From positions 1-64,000 of the forward strand of contig NZ_JAAVUY010000022.1 in the NCBI RefSeq assembly GCF_018449695.1: a stretch of 64,000 nucleotides of DNA, written 5' to 3'. A model generated the notes under the pieces. That model was given only the letters and a program-made list of their open reading frames with translations, had not been told where the DNA came from and did no database searches. The first letter of the stretch is position 1; every line of letters starts with the position of its first letter. This DNA comes from Bradyrhizobium sp. dw_411 (GTDB lineage: Bacteria; Pseudomonadota; Alphaproteobacteria; Rhizobiales; Xanthobacteraceae). This document shows, piece by piece, positions 33,504 to 42,699 of this stretch. A program made the translations under genes and the position numbers.

Positions 33504-34433
33504 GTGGCGCCCGTCGTAATCTCTGGACATCTCGCGTCGTGGCGACCAGCAGCCAAATGGGCCGGCCTGGCGGCAGCTTTGGCGATTGGCGTTGCCGCGC
33601 TGCCCGGTTTGGCGCGTGCGGATGATGCCGCGCCGGCCAATCCGAACGCGCCCGACAAGAGCGGCTACACCTTGCTCAATCCGACGCCGGACGACCAGAT
33701 GCGGAAATTTGCGCCGGATCGGCCCACCAAAGGATTTTCGGTGCGCACGGTCGACGCCGGTCATGTCGAAGTGGAAATGGACACTTTCAACGAGACCTAT
33801 ACCCGATATCTCGGTGTCATCACGCGCAGCATTCAAACCTTCGACCCCAATGTGAGGATAGGCCTCACCAATTCCACGGAGTTTGAAATCCAGTTCAATG
33901 GATGGCAGTCATCGCACTCGGAAAGCCAATCCGGCGCCCTCATCGCGCAGGGCGCGGGCTTTGGCGATGTCGTGCTGCGAACGAAAATGAATCTGTTCGG
34001 CAATGATGACGGCCCGGTCGGCCTCGCGATCATTCCCTTTATCAAGGTGCCTTCGTCGGCGCCCGTGATCAGCAACGGCGCGGTCGAGGGTGGCCTGATC
34101 GTGCCGCTCGCGCTGCGCCTGCCGCAGGATTATCTCGTCACCCTGATGACCGAAGTGGATGCACTCAAGGACGACCTCAATCACCGGGAAGCGAACTTCG
34201 TCAATCTCGTCGGCGTCAGCCATCCGCTTCCCGGGATCGAAGGCGCCAACGCGATGGTGGAATTGTTTTCGTCCGTCGGCGCCGACCGGGCAACGTCACC
34301 GATCTACACGCTCGATCTCGGCATGAACTTCCGGCTGGACAAGCACACGATCTTCGATGTCGGCCTCAACCTCGGGCTCAACAACGCTGCGCCGAAGGTG
34401 CAGGTTTATACCGGCATATCGGCCCGCTTTTGA
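33504..34433 (+). CDS. Outer-membrane-type transporter protein (phenol/MetA-pathway family)
   Basis: The 309-residue product has a signal-peptide-like N-terminus (AGLAAALAIGVAALPGLARA). The mature part is rich in short amphipathic strands such as GHVEVEMDTFNETY, VRIGLTNSTEFEIQFNGW and HTIFDVGLNLGLNN, and ends in Phe, as outer-membrane beta-barrels do. It fits the 'transporter' family PF13557 found near aromatic-degradation genes, though no such genes are adjacent. The start is an uncertain GTG (33504) without a clear ribosome binding site. Confidence 0.6.
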   Translation: MAPVVISGHLASWRPAAKWAGLAAALAIGVAALPGLARADDAAPANPNAPDKSGYTLLNPTPDDQMRKFAPDRPTKGFSVRTVDAGHVEVEMDTFNETYTRYLGVITRSIQTFDPNVRIGLTNSTEFEIQFNGWQSSHSESQSGALIAQGAGFGDVVLRTKMNLFGNDDGPVGLAIIPFIKVPSSAPVISNGAVEGGLIVPLALRLPQDYLVTLMTEVDALKDDLNHREANFVNLVGVSHPLPGIEGANAMVELFSSVGADRATSPIYTLDLGMNFRLDKHTIFDVGLNLGLNNAAPKVQVYTGISARF

Positions 34434-34497
34434 ACCGCCGGCGACATCCTTCGAGACGGCGCTTTCACGTGTCCTCCAAGTGAAGGTCAAAACTGTG

Positions 34498-34571
34498 GCC
34501 CGGATGAGCGCAGCGACATCCGGGAGCAAACGCAAAATCAGCCCCGGATGTCGCTGCGCTCATCCGGGCTA
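34498..34571. repeat. Large inverted repeat, intergenic
   Basis: The left arm GGATGAGCGCAGCGACATCC and the right arm GGATGTCGCTGCGCTCATCC are perfect reverse complements, extended by GCCC/GGGC on the outside. The spacer is about 20 bases (GGGAGCAAACGCAAAATCAG). It lies between the convergent outer-membrane protein gene and a small exported-protein gene, so it could act as a terminator or 3'-end hairpin for both. Confidence 0.85.
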
Positions 34572-34605
34572 CCGGTGGAGTAATTCGAACGAACCGGAAA
34601 GTACC

Positions 34606-34911
34606 TTAACAGCCGCGGCAGATGCTGCCGATCTTCCGGTCAAGTTCCACATCGTCGGGATGACGCGACTCCGAAACGGTGGACGAACTACCGCGCCTGG
34701 GTTGCGCCGGTAGCGGCGCATCTCCGGTCAGGCGTGCGTCTGATGTCAAAGACGGCGGGACGGATGGATTGGCCGGCCTCACTCCGACGTGCCGCATGTG
34801 ACCGTGCCCCGACCGTCCGTGCGGGTGGCCATGACCACCCCGGGCGGAAGCATAGGTGCTCCCTGCCAACGTCAAAATTATCCCCGCCAGGATCAGCTTA
34901 CGCATACGCAT
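34606..34911 (-). CDS. Small exported protein, function unknown
   Basis: The 101-residue product begins MRMRKLILAGIILTLAGSTYASA, a Sec signal peptide. The mature part starts GGHGHPHGRSGHGHMRH (a His/Gly-rich metal-binding-like stretch) and ends with a Cys pair (ICRGC). AGGGG lies nine bases before the ATG. The combination of His cluster and terminal cysteines suggests metal binding in the periplasm, but that is inference. No family is recognised. Confidence 0.5.
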   Translation of the reverse strand: MRMRKLILAGIILTLAGSTYASARGGHGHPHGRSGHGHMRHVGVRPANPSVPPSLTSDARLTGDAPLPAQPRRGSSSTVSESRHPDDVELDRKIGSICRGC

Positions 34912-35258
34912 TACAATTTACCCCTGCCCCAGATTTCCTGGTTTGAGTGCCCGATTTCACCGCTTGGAGGGCCCGGGCACCGTGCCAGATTGTCAGCCCG
35001 CCACACTATCCAGTGCGAACCGCCCCGGTCAATCAATCCCGCCGGGCCGCACCGGCGCGCCGGCAACGACCGCCGCCTGCCTCTCCATCAGGATATGGCG
35101 TTATGTCCGATCCGCTCGAACGTCCGCCAGCCCATCCGCATATGCAATTTTTCGTTGTGCGGCGTGAACGGATATAGCCGCGCGAAGCCCAGCCTTGCGG
35201 CCTCGGCGAGCGCCATCAGACGGTTGCTTGATCCCCAATGGGAGAGGTGCTGGCTGGC
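34912..35258. other. Intergenic stretch with no recognisable gene
   Basis: Overlapping plus-strand frames run through it but lack ribosome binding sites and protein-like composition. I see no hairpin or repeat of note in these 347 bases. Confidence 0.4.
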
Positions 35259-35738
35259 CTACCAGATCGCGTTCGGGAATAAACCGAAGCGCGGCTGTTG
35301 CGCGACCAAGAAGACCGGCTGGCCGGATCGGCTCTTCGGAGCCGTCTTGCTCGCAACGGTCCTGCGTTTGGGCAACAGCTTCGGCTCGGGCTTTTTGGCT
35401 TCCGGCGTTTGCAGTTCGGGTGTTTGTGTTTGCACCTGATTTGTCTGCAACTGCGCGAAGGCGTCCCGCATGCGCACCGGCGCAGTCGTGTCTGCCGGGA
35501 CATTATTCGCCGCCACCACTACCGCCGCAGGCGCGACCGCCGGCAGGCTGGTATCGAACTCTACCCGTTCCGGCCACTTTTGAATGGAGTGAATCCGGAT
35601 CACCGCGATATCCGATGCCATATTTGCTGCGGTGCTTACATTACCGGCGGCCGGCAATTTCGGGAGGTACGCATCGACAGCGAACAGCAACAGGAGCAAC
35701 GCTGTGCCGACAAAGAGAAAATATCGCAACACGGGCAT
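35259..35738 (-). CDS. Membrane-anchored protein of unknown function
   Basis: The 159-residue protein has an N-terminal membrane segment (residues 5-22, LRYFLFVGTALLLLLFAVDA) without an evident cleavage site, so it is probably anchored with its body in the periplasm. The body contains a beta-rich stretch (ASDIAVIRIHSIQKWPERVEFDTS), a Pro/Gln/Thr-rich linker and a basic patch (KLLPKRRTVASKTAPKSR). I recall similar proteins in Bradyrhizobium-type genomes, of unknown role. The ATG has no strong ribosome binding site. Confidence 0.6.
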   Translation of the reverse strand: MPVLRYFLFVGTALLLLLFAVDAYLPKLPAAGNVSTAANMASDIAVIRIHSIQKWPERVEFDTSLPAVAPAAVVVAANNVPADTTAPVRMRDAFAQLQTNQVQTQTPELQTPEAKKPEPKLLPKRRTVASKTAPKSRSGQPVFLVAQQPRFGLFPNAIW

Positions 35739-35886
35739 CTCGGCGTCGCTCCATCCGCGCCAGCACGCGGTTCATCCGATTAACTGGGGATGATGCCGTT
35801 CGTTCCAAGCCCTGCTCGGTCCAACGTAACAACGAAGTTACCGCTTCACTACCGCGTGACTTCAAAGGCACCGGATTCGGAAAGTT

Positions 35887-36489
35887 CTAAATTCGCGTGG
35901 CCGTGACCAGCGAGCATTTCGCGCCGCTGGCATTGACGTTGACGAAACCGACATGCAGGCGGGCGAAGGTTTTTCGGCTCTTCATATTCACGATGTCTGG
36001 AATTAACCGCGAGCGGTCGGTCAAATGGCTGCCGTCGCGGCGGGCGAAGGCACAGGAAATCTCGATATCCCTGACCGCGTAATTATTGCTGTTACGCAGC
36101 GTGAAGGTGATCAGGGCCTTCGATCCGAACCCGCCCCTGCGCCAGGATTGCGATGAAATCTTCAGCCCGTCGAGCGGCGTCGCCTGCTCCGGCGTAATCG
36201 CTTCCGAGGTCGCGGGGTTGAAGGCGACAGGTTTTATGGCAGGGTCCCCGGCCGGCGGCGCGGGGTCCGTCACCGCAGCGATCACCGGTTCGCCCTCGGC
36301 GGGCTTGCTGGCGTAGCCCGACACCAGCATCCACGTTCCCAGCCCCGCGATCAGGACAGCCGGTAGCCAGACCAAACCGAACTTGAAATATCCGGTGAGC
36401 GCTTTTCCGTGCAGCCTTCCGTGCCAGCCGCTGGTGGGCCTCGCCAATCCGATCCATTCGAAACGATCAAGCCCGCTGTTCATGGCCAT
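35887..36489 (-). CDS. Membrane-anchored hypothetical protein
   Basis: The 200-residue product has one membrane segment at about residues 36-56 (FGLVWLPAVLIAGLGTWMLV), then an Ala/Pro/Glu-rich linker to about residue 105. A folded C-terminal domain follows (FGSKALITFTLRNSNNYAVRDI and HLTDRSRLIPDIVN), with two Cys (EISCAF and AKCSLV). The body should be extracytoplasmic. No catalytic motif is seen. The start is taken at 36489 (ATG, MAMNSG...); a second ATG two codons later is equally possible, and the frame runs further upstream without protein-like sequence. Confidence 0.6.
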   Translation of the reverse strand: MAMNSGLDRFEWIGLARPTSGWHGRLHGKALTGYFKFGLVWLPAVLIAGLGTWMLVSGYASKPAEGEPVIAAVTDPAPPAGDPAIKPVAFNPATSEAITPEQATPLDGLKISSQSWRRGGFGSKALITFTLRNSNNYAVRDIEISCAFARRDGSHLTDRSRLIPDIVNMKSRKTFARLHVGFVNVNASGAKCSLVTATRI

Positions 36490-36829
36490 GCCACCGTTTG
36501 CCGCGAAACCGGCCTGCCCGTCGCTGCAACGCAAAAAGCCGCGCGGGCATGACACCGCACGGCTTCTGACACGACTGCCGATTGCGCGGTTCCGCCGTCA
36601 TTTAGTCAATCCATCACGCCCAAAATGGTTGCACCCCGCTGTAACAATATTGGACGGAATGCAATTGGCGGGACGCTCATGGCTCAGGCAGCAGTCATTC
36701 AAGACGGCTCAGCCCAAGGGGATGGCATTGCCGGAAAGCCGCCGCTAAATTGACCGCCGCGATCCCAATATCGCAGTCCAGCAACAAGCCGCGACAGGCG
36801 GCGCCCGAACAGCAAAGCGGAGACCAACG

Positions 36830-37213
36830 ATGCCGACAGTGACCTGGGACCATATTCATCTGCGCAGTCCCGATCCGGAGGCGATGGCCGCCTGGCTTGA
36901 AGACATTCTCGGTGGCGAGATCGTCCGCGGACCCGGGCGCATCGACGTCAAGCTCGGTGGCGCCAACATCTTCATTGCGCCGGTCACGGCGGGCGACGGC
37001 GTCCACACCCCGCCGGTCACGCCCTATCAGGGCCTCGATCATTTCGGCCTGTCTGTAAAGGACATCGACGCGGTGGCTGCCGAGATCAAGGCCAAGGGTG
37101 TCGAGTTCACCATGGAGCCCAACAATATCAGGCCGGGCATCCGCATCTGCTTCATTCGCGGACCGCAGGGCATCTCGGTCGAACTCCTGGAGCGCGACAA
37201 GAAATATACCTGA
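36830..37213 (+). CDS. VOC-family (glyoxalase/dioxygenase fold) protein
   Basis: A 127-residue vicinal-oxygen-chelate protein of two beta-alpha-beta-beta-beta units. VTWDHIHLRSPDPEAMAAWL starts the first, with His8 as a metal ligand. GLDHFGLSVKDIDAVAAEIK starts the second, with another His, and GPQGISVELLER near the C-terminus holds the metal-binding Glu. Members include glyoxalases, extradiol dioxygenases and resistance proteins; the substrate is not evident. It stands alone on the plus strand. Confidence 0.82.
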   Translation: MPTVTWDHIHLRSPDPEAMAAWLEDILGGEIVRGPGRIDVKLGGANIFIAPVTAGDGVHTPPVTPYQGLDHFGLSVKDIDAVAAEIKAKGVEFTMEPNNIRPGIRICFIRGPQGISVELLERDKKYT

Positions 37214-37445
37214 GAAAGCGGCGCGAATCCGCGGCCGAACGGCCCGTTCGGCTGTCTGACCGGTTCCATATGACAGAAAACGAGCCGGACTTGCCGACTG
37301 TCATTTTCTTGTCATGTCCTTCGGCTGGATTCCGGGCATAGCGCAGCGTGCGATGTCAGCGGTTAACCTTATCACGTTGACGCTGCGACCCGCTTTGGCA
37401 TAACAGAATGGCGACTCCGTCCAAACGGAGCGCTACCGGGGCGTC

Positions 37446-37793
37446 ATGAAGAACGGTCTATATTCGATTCACGTCAGCTTGCAGGACGGTCGTTCCGGCA
37501 AGGGCAGCGGTGTTGTCATGTTTCGGGATGGCAAGATCCTCGGCGGCGACGCCTATCTGTATTATATCGGCAGCTACACGACCAAGGGCGATACCTTCAA
37601 GGGCGAGGTCTTGATCCAGCGCCATACCAGCAGCCCCGACGTCAATCCGCTGTTCGGCGGCCCCGCCCCGGTGGGCGTCGGTGTCTCCGGCACCTTCACC
37701 GGCACCTCGGGCGTGATGGACGGAACGGCGCTGGTCGGCAAGGCCAGCCAGATTTTCAAGGCCACGCTGCGCCGGCTGGCCGAGACCGATTAG
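37446..37793 (+). CDS. GrlR-like regulatory protein
   Basis: The 115-residue protein starts MKNGLYSIHVSLQDGRSGKG and continues VVMFRDGKILGGDAYLYYIG and YTTKGDTFKGEVLIQRHT. This is the small beta-barrel pattern of the GrlR family (type III secretion regulator GrlR of enteropathogenic E. coli and relatives), here outside such a setting. GrlR lacks a DNA-binding domain and acts by binding another protein, probably in the cytoplasm. No GrlA-like partner is adjacent. It is convergent with the large histidine kinase gene, with 33 bases between their stops. Confidence 0.7.
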   Translation: MKNGLYSIHVSLQDGRSGKGSGVVMFRDGKILGGDAYLYYIGSYTTKGDTFKGEVLIQRHTSSPDVNPLFGGPAPVGVGVSGTFTGTSGVMDGTALVGKASQIFKATLRRLAETD

Positions 37794-37826
37794 AGCGTTT
37801 TCGAGCCAGACCCCTTACAGGATCGG

Positions 37827-40502
37827 CTATTCCGCCGCCTGCTCCAGCGGCGCGACGCGGGGCAGGACGATCTGGATTCGTGTGCCGTTGCCGGGCTGGG
37901 AATCGAGGTCGAGCCGGCCGCCCAGACGGTTGGTCACGATGCTGTAGACGATATGCAGGCCCAATCCGGTGCCGCCCTGATCGCGGCGCGTCGTGAAGAA
38001 CGGATCGAAGGCGCGGCGCCGCACGTCGAGGCTCATGCCGCAGCCGTCGTCGGAAAAAATGACCTCGACATTGTCCTTGCCGGATTCCCGCACCTTGATA
38101 TCGACCGAGCCGGGCCTGCCGTCCGGGAACGCATGCGCCACCGCGTTGAGGAACAGATTGGTGAGCACCTGTCCGTAAGGCCCGGGATAGGAGTTCATGG
38201 TCAGATTGGGCTGGCAGTCGACATTGAGCGTCAAATGATGCTTTCGCAGGCCCGGCCGCAAACTCATCACGACCTGCTCGGTCAGATCGCCGAGATCGAA
38301 AGTCCGCTGGTCCGAATAGTTGCGGTCCGCCGCGACCTGCTTGAACGAGGTGATCAGTTCGGCGGCGCGATTGAGATTGGCCACCAGTTGCGACGCGGCA
38401 TCGCGGCTGGTTTCCAGAAAATCATTGAGGCTCGAGCGCCTGAGATTGCCGCGCGCCACTTCGCCGGCGAACATCGCGGTCTTGCGCTCCAGCGATGAGG
38501 CGACCGTCAGGCTGATGCCGACGGGATTGTTGACCTCGTGAGCGACGCCCGCCACTAGCCGCCCGAGGGCCGCGAGTTTTTCGGCTTCGATCAGGGAGTT
38601 CTGGGTTTCCCGCAAATTGCGCAAGGCAGCCTCGGCGGCATCCTTGGCCTTGCGCATTTCCTGTTCGCCGCGCTTGCGCTCGCCGATGTCGAGCGCGACC
38701 GTGACGATGCTCTCGATCTCGTCATTGATGTCCAGCAGCGGAAGCTTGTTTACCAGCCAATGCCGCAGATTGCCGGTGGAATCGAGATATTCTTCCTCGT
38801 AGAATCCGAGTTCCCTGCCCCCCGCCAGCACCCGCCTGTCGGCATCATCGGTTTTTCTGGAGCCATAGCGCGACATCAGATCGGAGGTGGTGCGGCCGAT
38901 CGCATCCGCCGGCTCGATGCCGAAAATACCGGCCATATAACGGTTCATCAGGATGTAGTGCAGTTGCTTGTCCTTGACGTTGATCACCGCCGGCACGGTA
39001 TCGATCACCTGCTGCAGCAACCGCCGTCCCTCGGCGATCGCGTCTTCGGCGCGCTTCTGGTCGGTGATGTCACGCAATGTCCCCTCATAGCGAATGACCT
39101 CGCCGGCATCGTCGCGCACCACCGTGGCGCTGTCGGACAGCCAGAGAATATCGCCGGAACGTCGACGCACCTGATATTCGAATTCGCGCACCATGCCGTC
39201 GCGCTGCATCAGGTATTGATATTGCTCGCGCGCCGCTGCATGAACATAGATCGTGTGCGAAATATCCGTGATGCTGCGGATCAGATCCTGCGGTGTGTCA
39301 TAGCCCATCATCCGCGCCAGCGCCGGATTGGCATTGAGAAGCGCGCCGGCCGGCGTTGTCACGTAAATTCCGTCGACCGAGCCTTCGAACAGCTTGCGAT
39401 AGCTTTCCTCGGCCAGCCGCTGTTCGGCCAACGCATGGATCGCGGCTTCACGTGCGGTGTCGGCATCGGCCAGCGAGCGGCGAAATACCTCCGCGGCACG
39501 CGCGATGTCACCGATTTCGTTTTTCACGTCGGTTGCCGGGATCGACGCGTTCTTCTCACCGCCGGCGAGTGCGCGGATCGCTTTCGCGATCGCTTTGAGC
39601 GGACGCACGGTCCAGCGCACCACAAACAGCGCCGCGGCAAGCCCGATCAACACGCCGGCGGTGCCGAGAATGATGCTTTGCCATTTATCGTGGGTCAGCG
39701 TTCGGGCGAAATCCATCGACAGCAGACGGCCACGGTTGGCGCTGAGATCGCGCAACAAATCGGTGACGCGGCCGATCATCTGGCCTTCCGTACCCAGCAC
39801 CTCCTTGTCGAGCCGGGCGATCTGGCTCTCCGCGCCAGAGATCGACATGATGGCATCGGCATAGGCATTGGTCGCGGAACGCAGCGCGGGATCGTCGATC
39901 GCCACCGACCGCATGCTTTGTGCGGACTGCTCGGCGGACACGGGATCATGGGCCAGCAAGGCTGCCGCGATCTGGTTTTGCGCCCGGAACAGGTTTCTCG
40001 CGGTAGCCCGGTCGGACACCTCCGCGATGGCCTTCTCGAACCGCTCGCGAATGGCCGGCAAAGCCGAGATCAGTTCCGCACGGCGCTCGATCAGAGCTGT
40101 GACGCGCTCCATGCCGCTGCGATAATTAGCCAGCCGCTGCGTTACGCCATCGATCATTTCCTGCTGCTCGGGGGCCAACTGCAGGCGCGTTTTCTTCAAC
40201 AGCGCACTCAATGAGGAGGCCGCCTCCCAGGCCTGACTGGACGGCCCCGCCGGATCGGTGACGAAATCGCGCGCCGCCAGCCGCAGTTCGTTGGTGCGGC
40301 GGTCGATTTCCTCCGCCACGTCCCCAATGCTCTGGAGGTGCTGCAACTCGGCAAAGGTTGCGTTGATATGACGGATCGAGACCACGCTGGCGACGCTGGT
40401 GATCACGATCATCGCCAGCAGCAGCGCAAAACTGGCAAAAGTCAGTTGCCCGATCGACAGCGAGAGCGATCGTATTCGTCGGACAATTGCGGCAAAGGCC
40501 AT
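37827..40502 (-). CDS. Membrane-bound PAS/HAMP sensor histidine kinase
   Basis: The 891-residue protein has membrane helix 1 (residues about 21-43), a periplasmic helical sensor region (44-275), helix 2 (about 277-297), HAMP (298-350) and two PAS domains (about 365-485 and 490-610). The dimerisation domain has phospho-acceptor His655 in AHEVNNP, and the ATP-binding domain has FSDDGCGMSLD and GGTGLGLHIVYSIV. No response regulator gene is adjacent, so its partner is encoded elsewhere. The start at 40502 is chosen because helix 1 follows; the upstream frame to 40622 has no ribosome binding site. Confidence 0.92.
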   Translation of the reverse strand: MAFAAIVRRIRSLSLSIGQLTFASFALLLAMIVITSVASVVSIRHINATFAELQHLQSIGDVAEEIDRRTNELRLAARDFVTDPAGPSSQAWEAASSLSALLKKTRLQLAPEQQEMIDGVTQRLANYRSGMERVTALIERRAELISALPAIRERFEKAIAEVSDRATARNLFRAQNQIAAALLAHDPVSAEQSAQSMRSVAIDDPALRSATNAYADAIMSISGAESQIARLDKEVLGTEGQMIGRVTDLLRDLSANRGRLLSMDFARTLTHDKWQSIILGTAGVLIGLAAALFVVRWTVRPLKAIAKAIRALAGGEKNASIPATDVKNEIGDIARAAEVFRRSLADADTAREAAIHALAEQRLAEESYRKLFEGSVDGIYVTTPAGALLNANPALARMMGYDTPQDLIRSITDISHTIYVHAAAREQYQYLMQRDGMVREFEYQVRRRSGDILWLSDSATVVRDDAGEVIRYEGTLRDITDQKRAEDAIAEGRRLLQQVIDTVPAVINVKDKQLHYILMNRYMAGIFGIEPADAIGRTTSDLMSRYGSRKTDDADRRVLAGGRELGFYEEEYLDSTGNLRHWLVNKLPLLDINDEIESIVTVALDIGERKRGEQEMRKAKDAAEAALRNLRETQNSLIEAEKLAALGRLVAGVAHEVNNPVGISLTVASSLERKTAMFAGEVARGNLRRSSLNDFLETSRDAASQLVANLNRAAELITSFKQVAADRNYSDQRTFDLGDLTEQVVMSLRPGLRKHHLTLNVDCQPNLTMNSYPGPYGQVLTNLFLNAVAHAFPDGRPGSVDIKVRESGKDNVEVIFSDDGCGMSLDVRRRAFDPFFTTRRDQGGTGLGLHIVYSIVTNRLGGRLDLDSQPGNGTRIQIVLPRVAPLEQAAE

Positions 40503-40686
40503 GGGGTGTTGGAACCGGCTCGGGAAAATTCGCTTTACGGGCAGGAATATACGCCGGAAAGCCCCCCAAGGGGAACATGCCGGACACGTCCACCCATGAT
40601 CCCGGCGGCCTGATGCCGCCAAGCACGACTAACCAGGCACCGCTAATGAGGGTTTTGGGGCCTTCAATCGGAACATCCATTTACCC

Positions 40687-41679
40687 TCAATCCGGCGGGA
40701 TACCGCCGTCCTTGACCACTTTGGCCCAGAGCGCGACGTCGGCCTTGATGATGTCGGCGAACTGCGCCAGCGGCGCGCTCCTGGCCGCGCAGCCGGCAAG
40801 GTCGAGCTTCTGCTGCACCTCCGGCGACGCCAATGCGGCTTCCAGCGCCTTGCTGATGCGCGCCACGATCGGCTCGGGCGTGCCCGCCGGCACCACGATC
40901 CCGAACCACGGCGTCACCTGCGCCTCGGCAAAGCCCTGTTCCGCCATGGTCGGCACCTCAGGGAAATATTTCGAGCGGCCGTCGCCGATCGCAGCGATGA
41001 TCCGGATCGAGCCGGTCTGGACCTGCGCCAAGGCCTGGTTGGCGGATAGGAAGGTCGAGGTGATCAATCCGCTCGATATATCCGCCACCATCTGCGGATA
41101 GCCGCGATAGCCGACCGCCGTCACTTCAATGCCGGCCAGCCGCTTGAACAGTTCGAACCCGAGATGCCCGGTCGATCCCTTGCCGGGATGGCTGTAATTC
41201 AACCGGCCCGGCTTCTCCCGGGCCAGTGCGACATATTCGGCTACATTCTTTACCGGCAGCGAGGTCGGGACGATGAAGAAATTCGGCGCCCGGCAGATCT
41301 GCCCGACCGGAGTGAAATCGTGCAGCGGATCCCAGCGCAGCGAGATGTTGAGCGAGGGGCTGGCGGTGAAGTACGTCGTCACCATCAGCCAGGTGTATCC
41401 ATCCGGCGCTGAGCGCGCGGCCTCTTCGGCGGCAATCGAGCCGTTGGCGCCGGATTTGGATTCCAGAATGATCGATCCGTTCCATTGCGTCGCCATGTTC
41501 TGAGCGACGATGCGCCCGAACACGTCGACCACGCTTCCGGCTGAGTAAGGAATGAGAACGCGCACCGGCCGGCTGGGGAAATTCTCCTGCGCCGCGGCCA
41601 AGCCGGTCAGCGTCAGCGATGTCAGCCACGCCGCCATGAGCGCGCCGAAGCGCCACATCCCCATGGTGCGTGTCTGCAT
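40687..41679 (-). CDS. Bug-family tricarboxylate transporter substrate-binding protein (TctC-like)
   Basis: The 330-residue product has a signal peptide (through LTGLAAAQ). It then has the Bug/TctC pattern: FPSRPVRVLIPYSAGSVVDV, KSGANGSIAAEEAARSAPDG, LNYSHPGKGSTGHLGFELFK and VPTMAEQGFAEAQVTPWFG. Such proteins bind carboxylates or other small organic anions in the periplasm. The membrane partners TctA and TctB are not nearby, which is usual for this expanded family in Bradyrhizobium. The start at 41679 gives a normal signal peptide. Its ligand is unknown. Confidence 0.88.
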   Translation of the reverse strand: MQTRTMGMWRFGALMAAWLTSLTLTGLAAAQENFPSRPVRVLIPYSAGSVVDVFGRIVAQNMATQWNGSIILESKSGANGSIAAEEAARSAPDGYTWLMVTTYFTASPSLNISLRWDPLHDFTPVGQICRAPNFFIVPTSLPVKNVAEYVALAREKPGRLNYSHPGKGSTGHLGFELFKRLAGIEVTAVGYRGYPQMVADISSGLITSTFLSANQALAQVQTGSIRIIAAIGDGRSKYFPEVPTMAEQGFAEAQVTPWFGIVVPAGTPEPIVARISKALEAALASPEVQQKLDLAGCAARSAPLAQFADIIKADVALWAKVVKDGGIPPD

Positions 41680-41782
41680 GGAACGCGCCCTGCCCTGATC
41701 ACTTTACGGCGCTTTTAAAACGCCATTTTTGGTCAGGATGCCGACAATCGCCGCGGGCGGCAAGAACAAAGGCCGACGGATG

Positions 41783-42580
41783 CTACACCGCGCCGACTTC
41801 AAACACCTCGCCATCATAGCCGGCTTCAGGCGGGATACGGAGCTGACGGCCGCCGTTGAGTTTGGTCATCACGGGCATCACGGTCACGACCGGTTTCCCA
41901 CGACTATCATCCAGCGCGGATTTCACGCTGGACTGCTTGCCGAGCTTGATCAGGTTGCGCGTGGTCGGAAACGGCAATTTGAACCGTCCGCTCTCGCCGC
42001 CCGCCAGCGCCTCGCGCGGCGACAGCCAGATCGAGTCGGTGGATTCCCGCCCGTCATGGGCGCCGATCTGCTCCGGCGGTGCGGCGGCAAGAAAGAACCA
42101 GGTGTCGAACCGCTTCGGCATGCCAACCGGCGTGATCCAGTGCGCATAGGGCACGAGTTCATCGAGCGCCAGCCGCAGGCCATTATCCGCCAGCACTTTT
42201 AAAAACGTCGTCTTTCCGTCGCACAAAGCCGCACGGTGCGACGCTGCGATCTTGGCGGCGCGCTTGGCGTCGACAAGGTCGTCCGATCCATCGGCGTGCG
42301 CCAGCAGGATGCCGCTTTCTTCAAACGTTTCTCGGATCGCGCCGATCCGGAAACTCAAACTGGCTTCGTCGAGCCCCTCGCCGCCGGAATACAGCGCGGG
42401 ATTGGCGATGATCTCCTGATCGCCCTTGTCGACACTGCCGCCGGGAAACACCAGCGCGCCCGAGCTGAAATCGATCTCGTAATGGCGCACCATCATGAAG
42501 ACTTCGATTTCATGAGCGGCGTTGTCGCGCAGCAACAGGATCGTGGATGCAGGACGCGGCGCGACGGCTTCAGTGGACAT
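41783..42580 (-). CDS. Nudix-family hydrolase
   Basis: The 265-residue protein has a Nudix box split by a long insertion. The block GALVFPGGSVDKGDQE near residues 39-54 is followed after about 20 residues by RIGAIRETFEESGILL, the metal-binding REx2EExG helix. It belongs to the longer NUDT19-like or CoA-related Nudix group. The substrate is unknown. The start at 42580 is preferred over the longer frame because GAGAGGGA lies a short distance before it and the domain starts directly after. It is the last gene of the leftward run that begins with the thiolase. Confidence 0.82.
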   Translation of the reverse strand: MSTEAVAPRPASTILLLRDNAAHEIEVFMMVRHYEIDFSSGALVFPGGSVDKGDQEIIANPALYSGGEGLDEASLSFRIGAIRETFEESGILLAHADGSDDLVDAKRAAKIAASHRAALCDGKTTFLKVLADNGLRLALDELVPYAHWITPVGMPKRFDTWFFLAAAPPEQIGAHDGRESTDSIWLSPREALAGGESGRFKLPFPTTRNLIKLGKQSSVKSALDDSRGKPVVTVMPVMTKLNGGRQLRIPPEAGYDGEVFEVGAV

Positions 42581-42596
42581 CAACGTTAAATCCCTC

Positions 42597-42696
42597 TCCT
42601 CGTCCTGAGAAGCCGCGAAGCGGCGTCTCGAAGGATGAGGACGTAATGGCCTCATGGTTCGAGACGGCGCAAGAGCGCCTCCTCACCATGAGGAGG
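42597..42696. repeat. Palindromic intergenic repeat with nested hairpins
   Basis: The segment holds CCTCGTCCTGAGAAGCCGCG with CGGCGTCTCGAAGGATGAGG, then CCTCATGGTTCGAGACGGCG with CGCCTCCTCACCATGAGG, each pair forming a hairpin. It fills the gap between the DapA-like and Nudix genes. Confidence 0.8.
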
Positions 42697-42699
42697 CTT

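Noticed and set aside
38760..40214. A 484-codon plus-strand frame opposite the histidine kinase gene
   Set aside because: It overlaps a well-supported kinase gene over its whole length and has no protein-like features.
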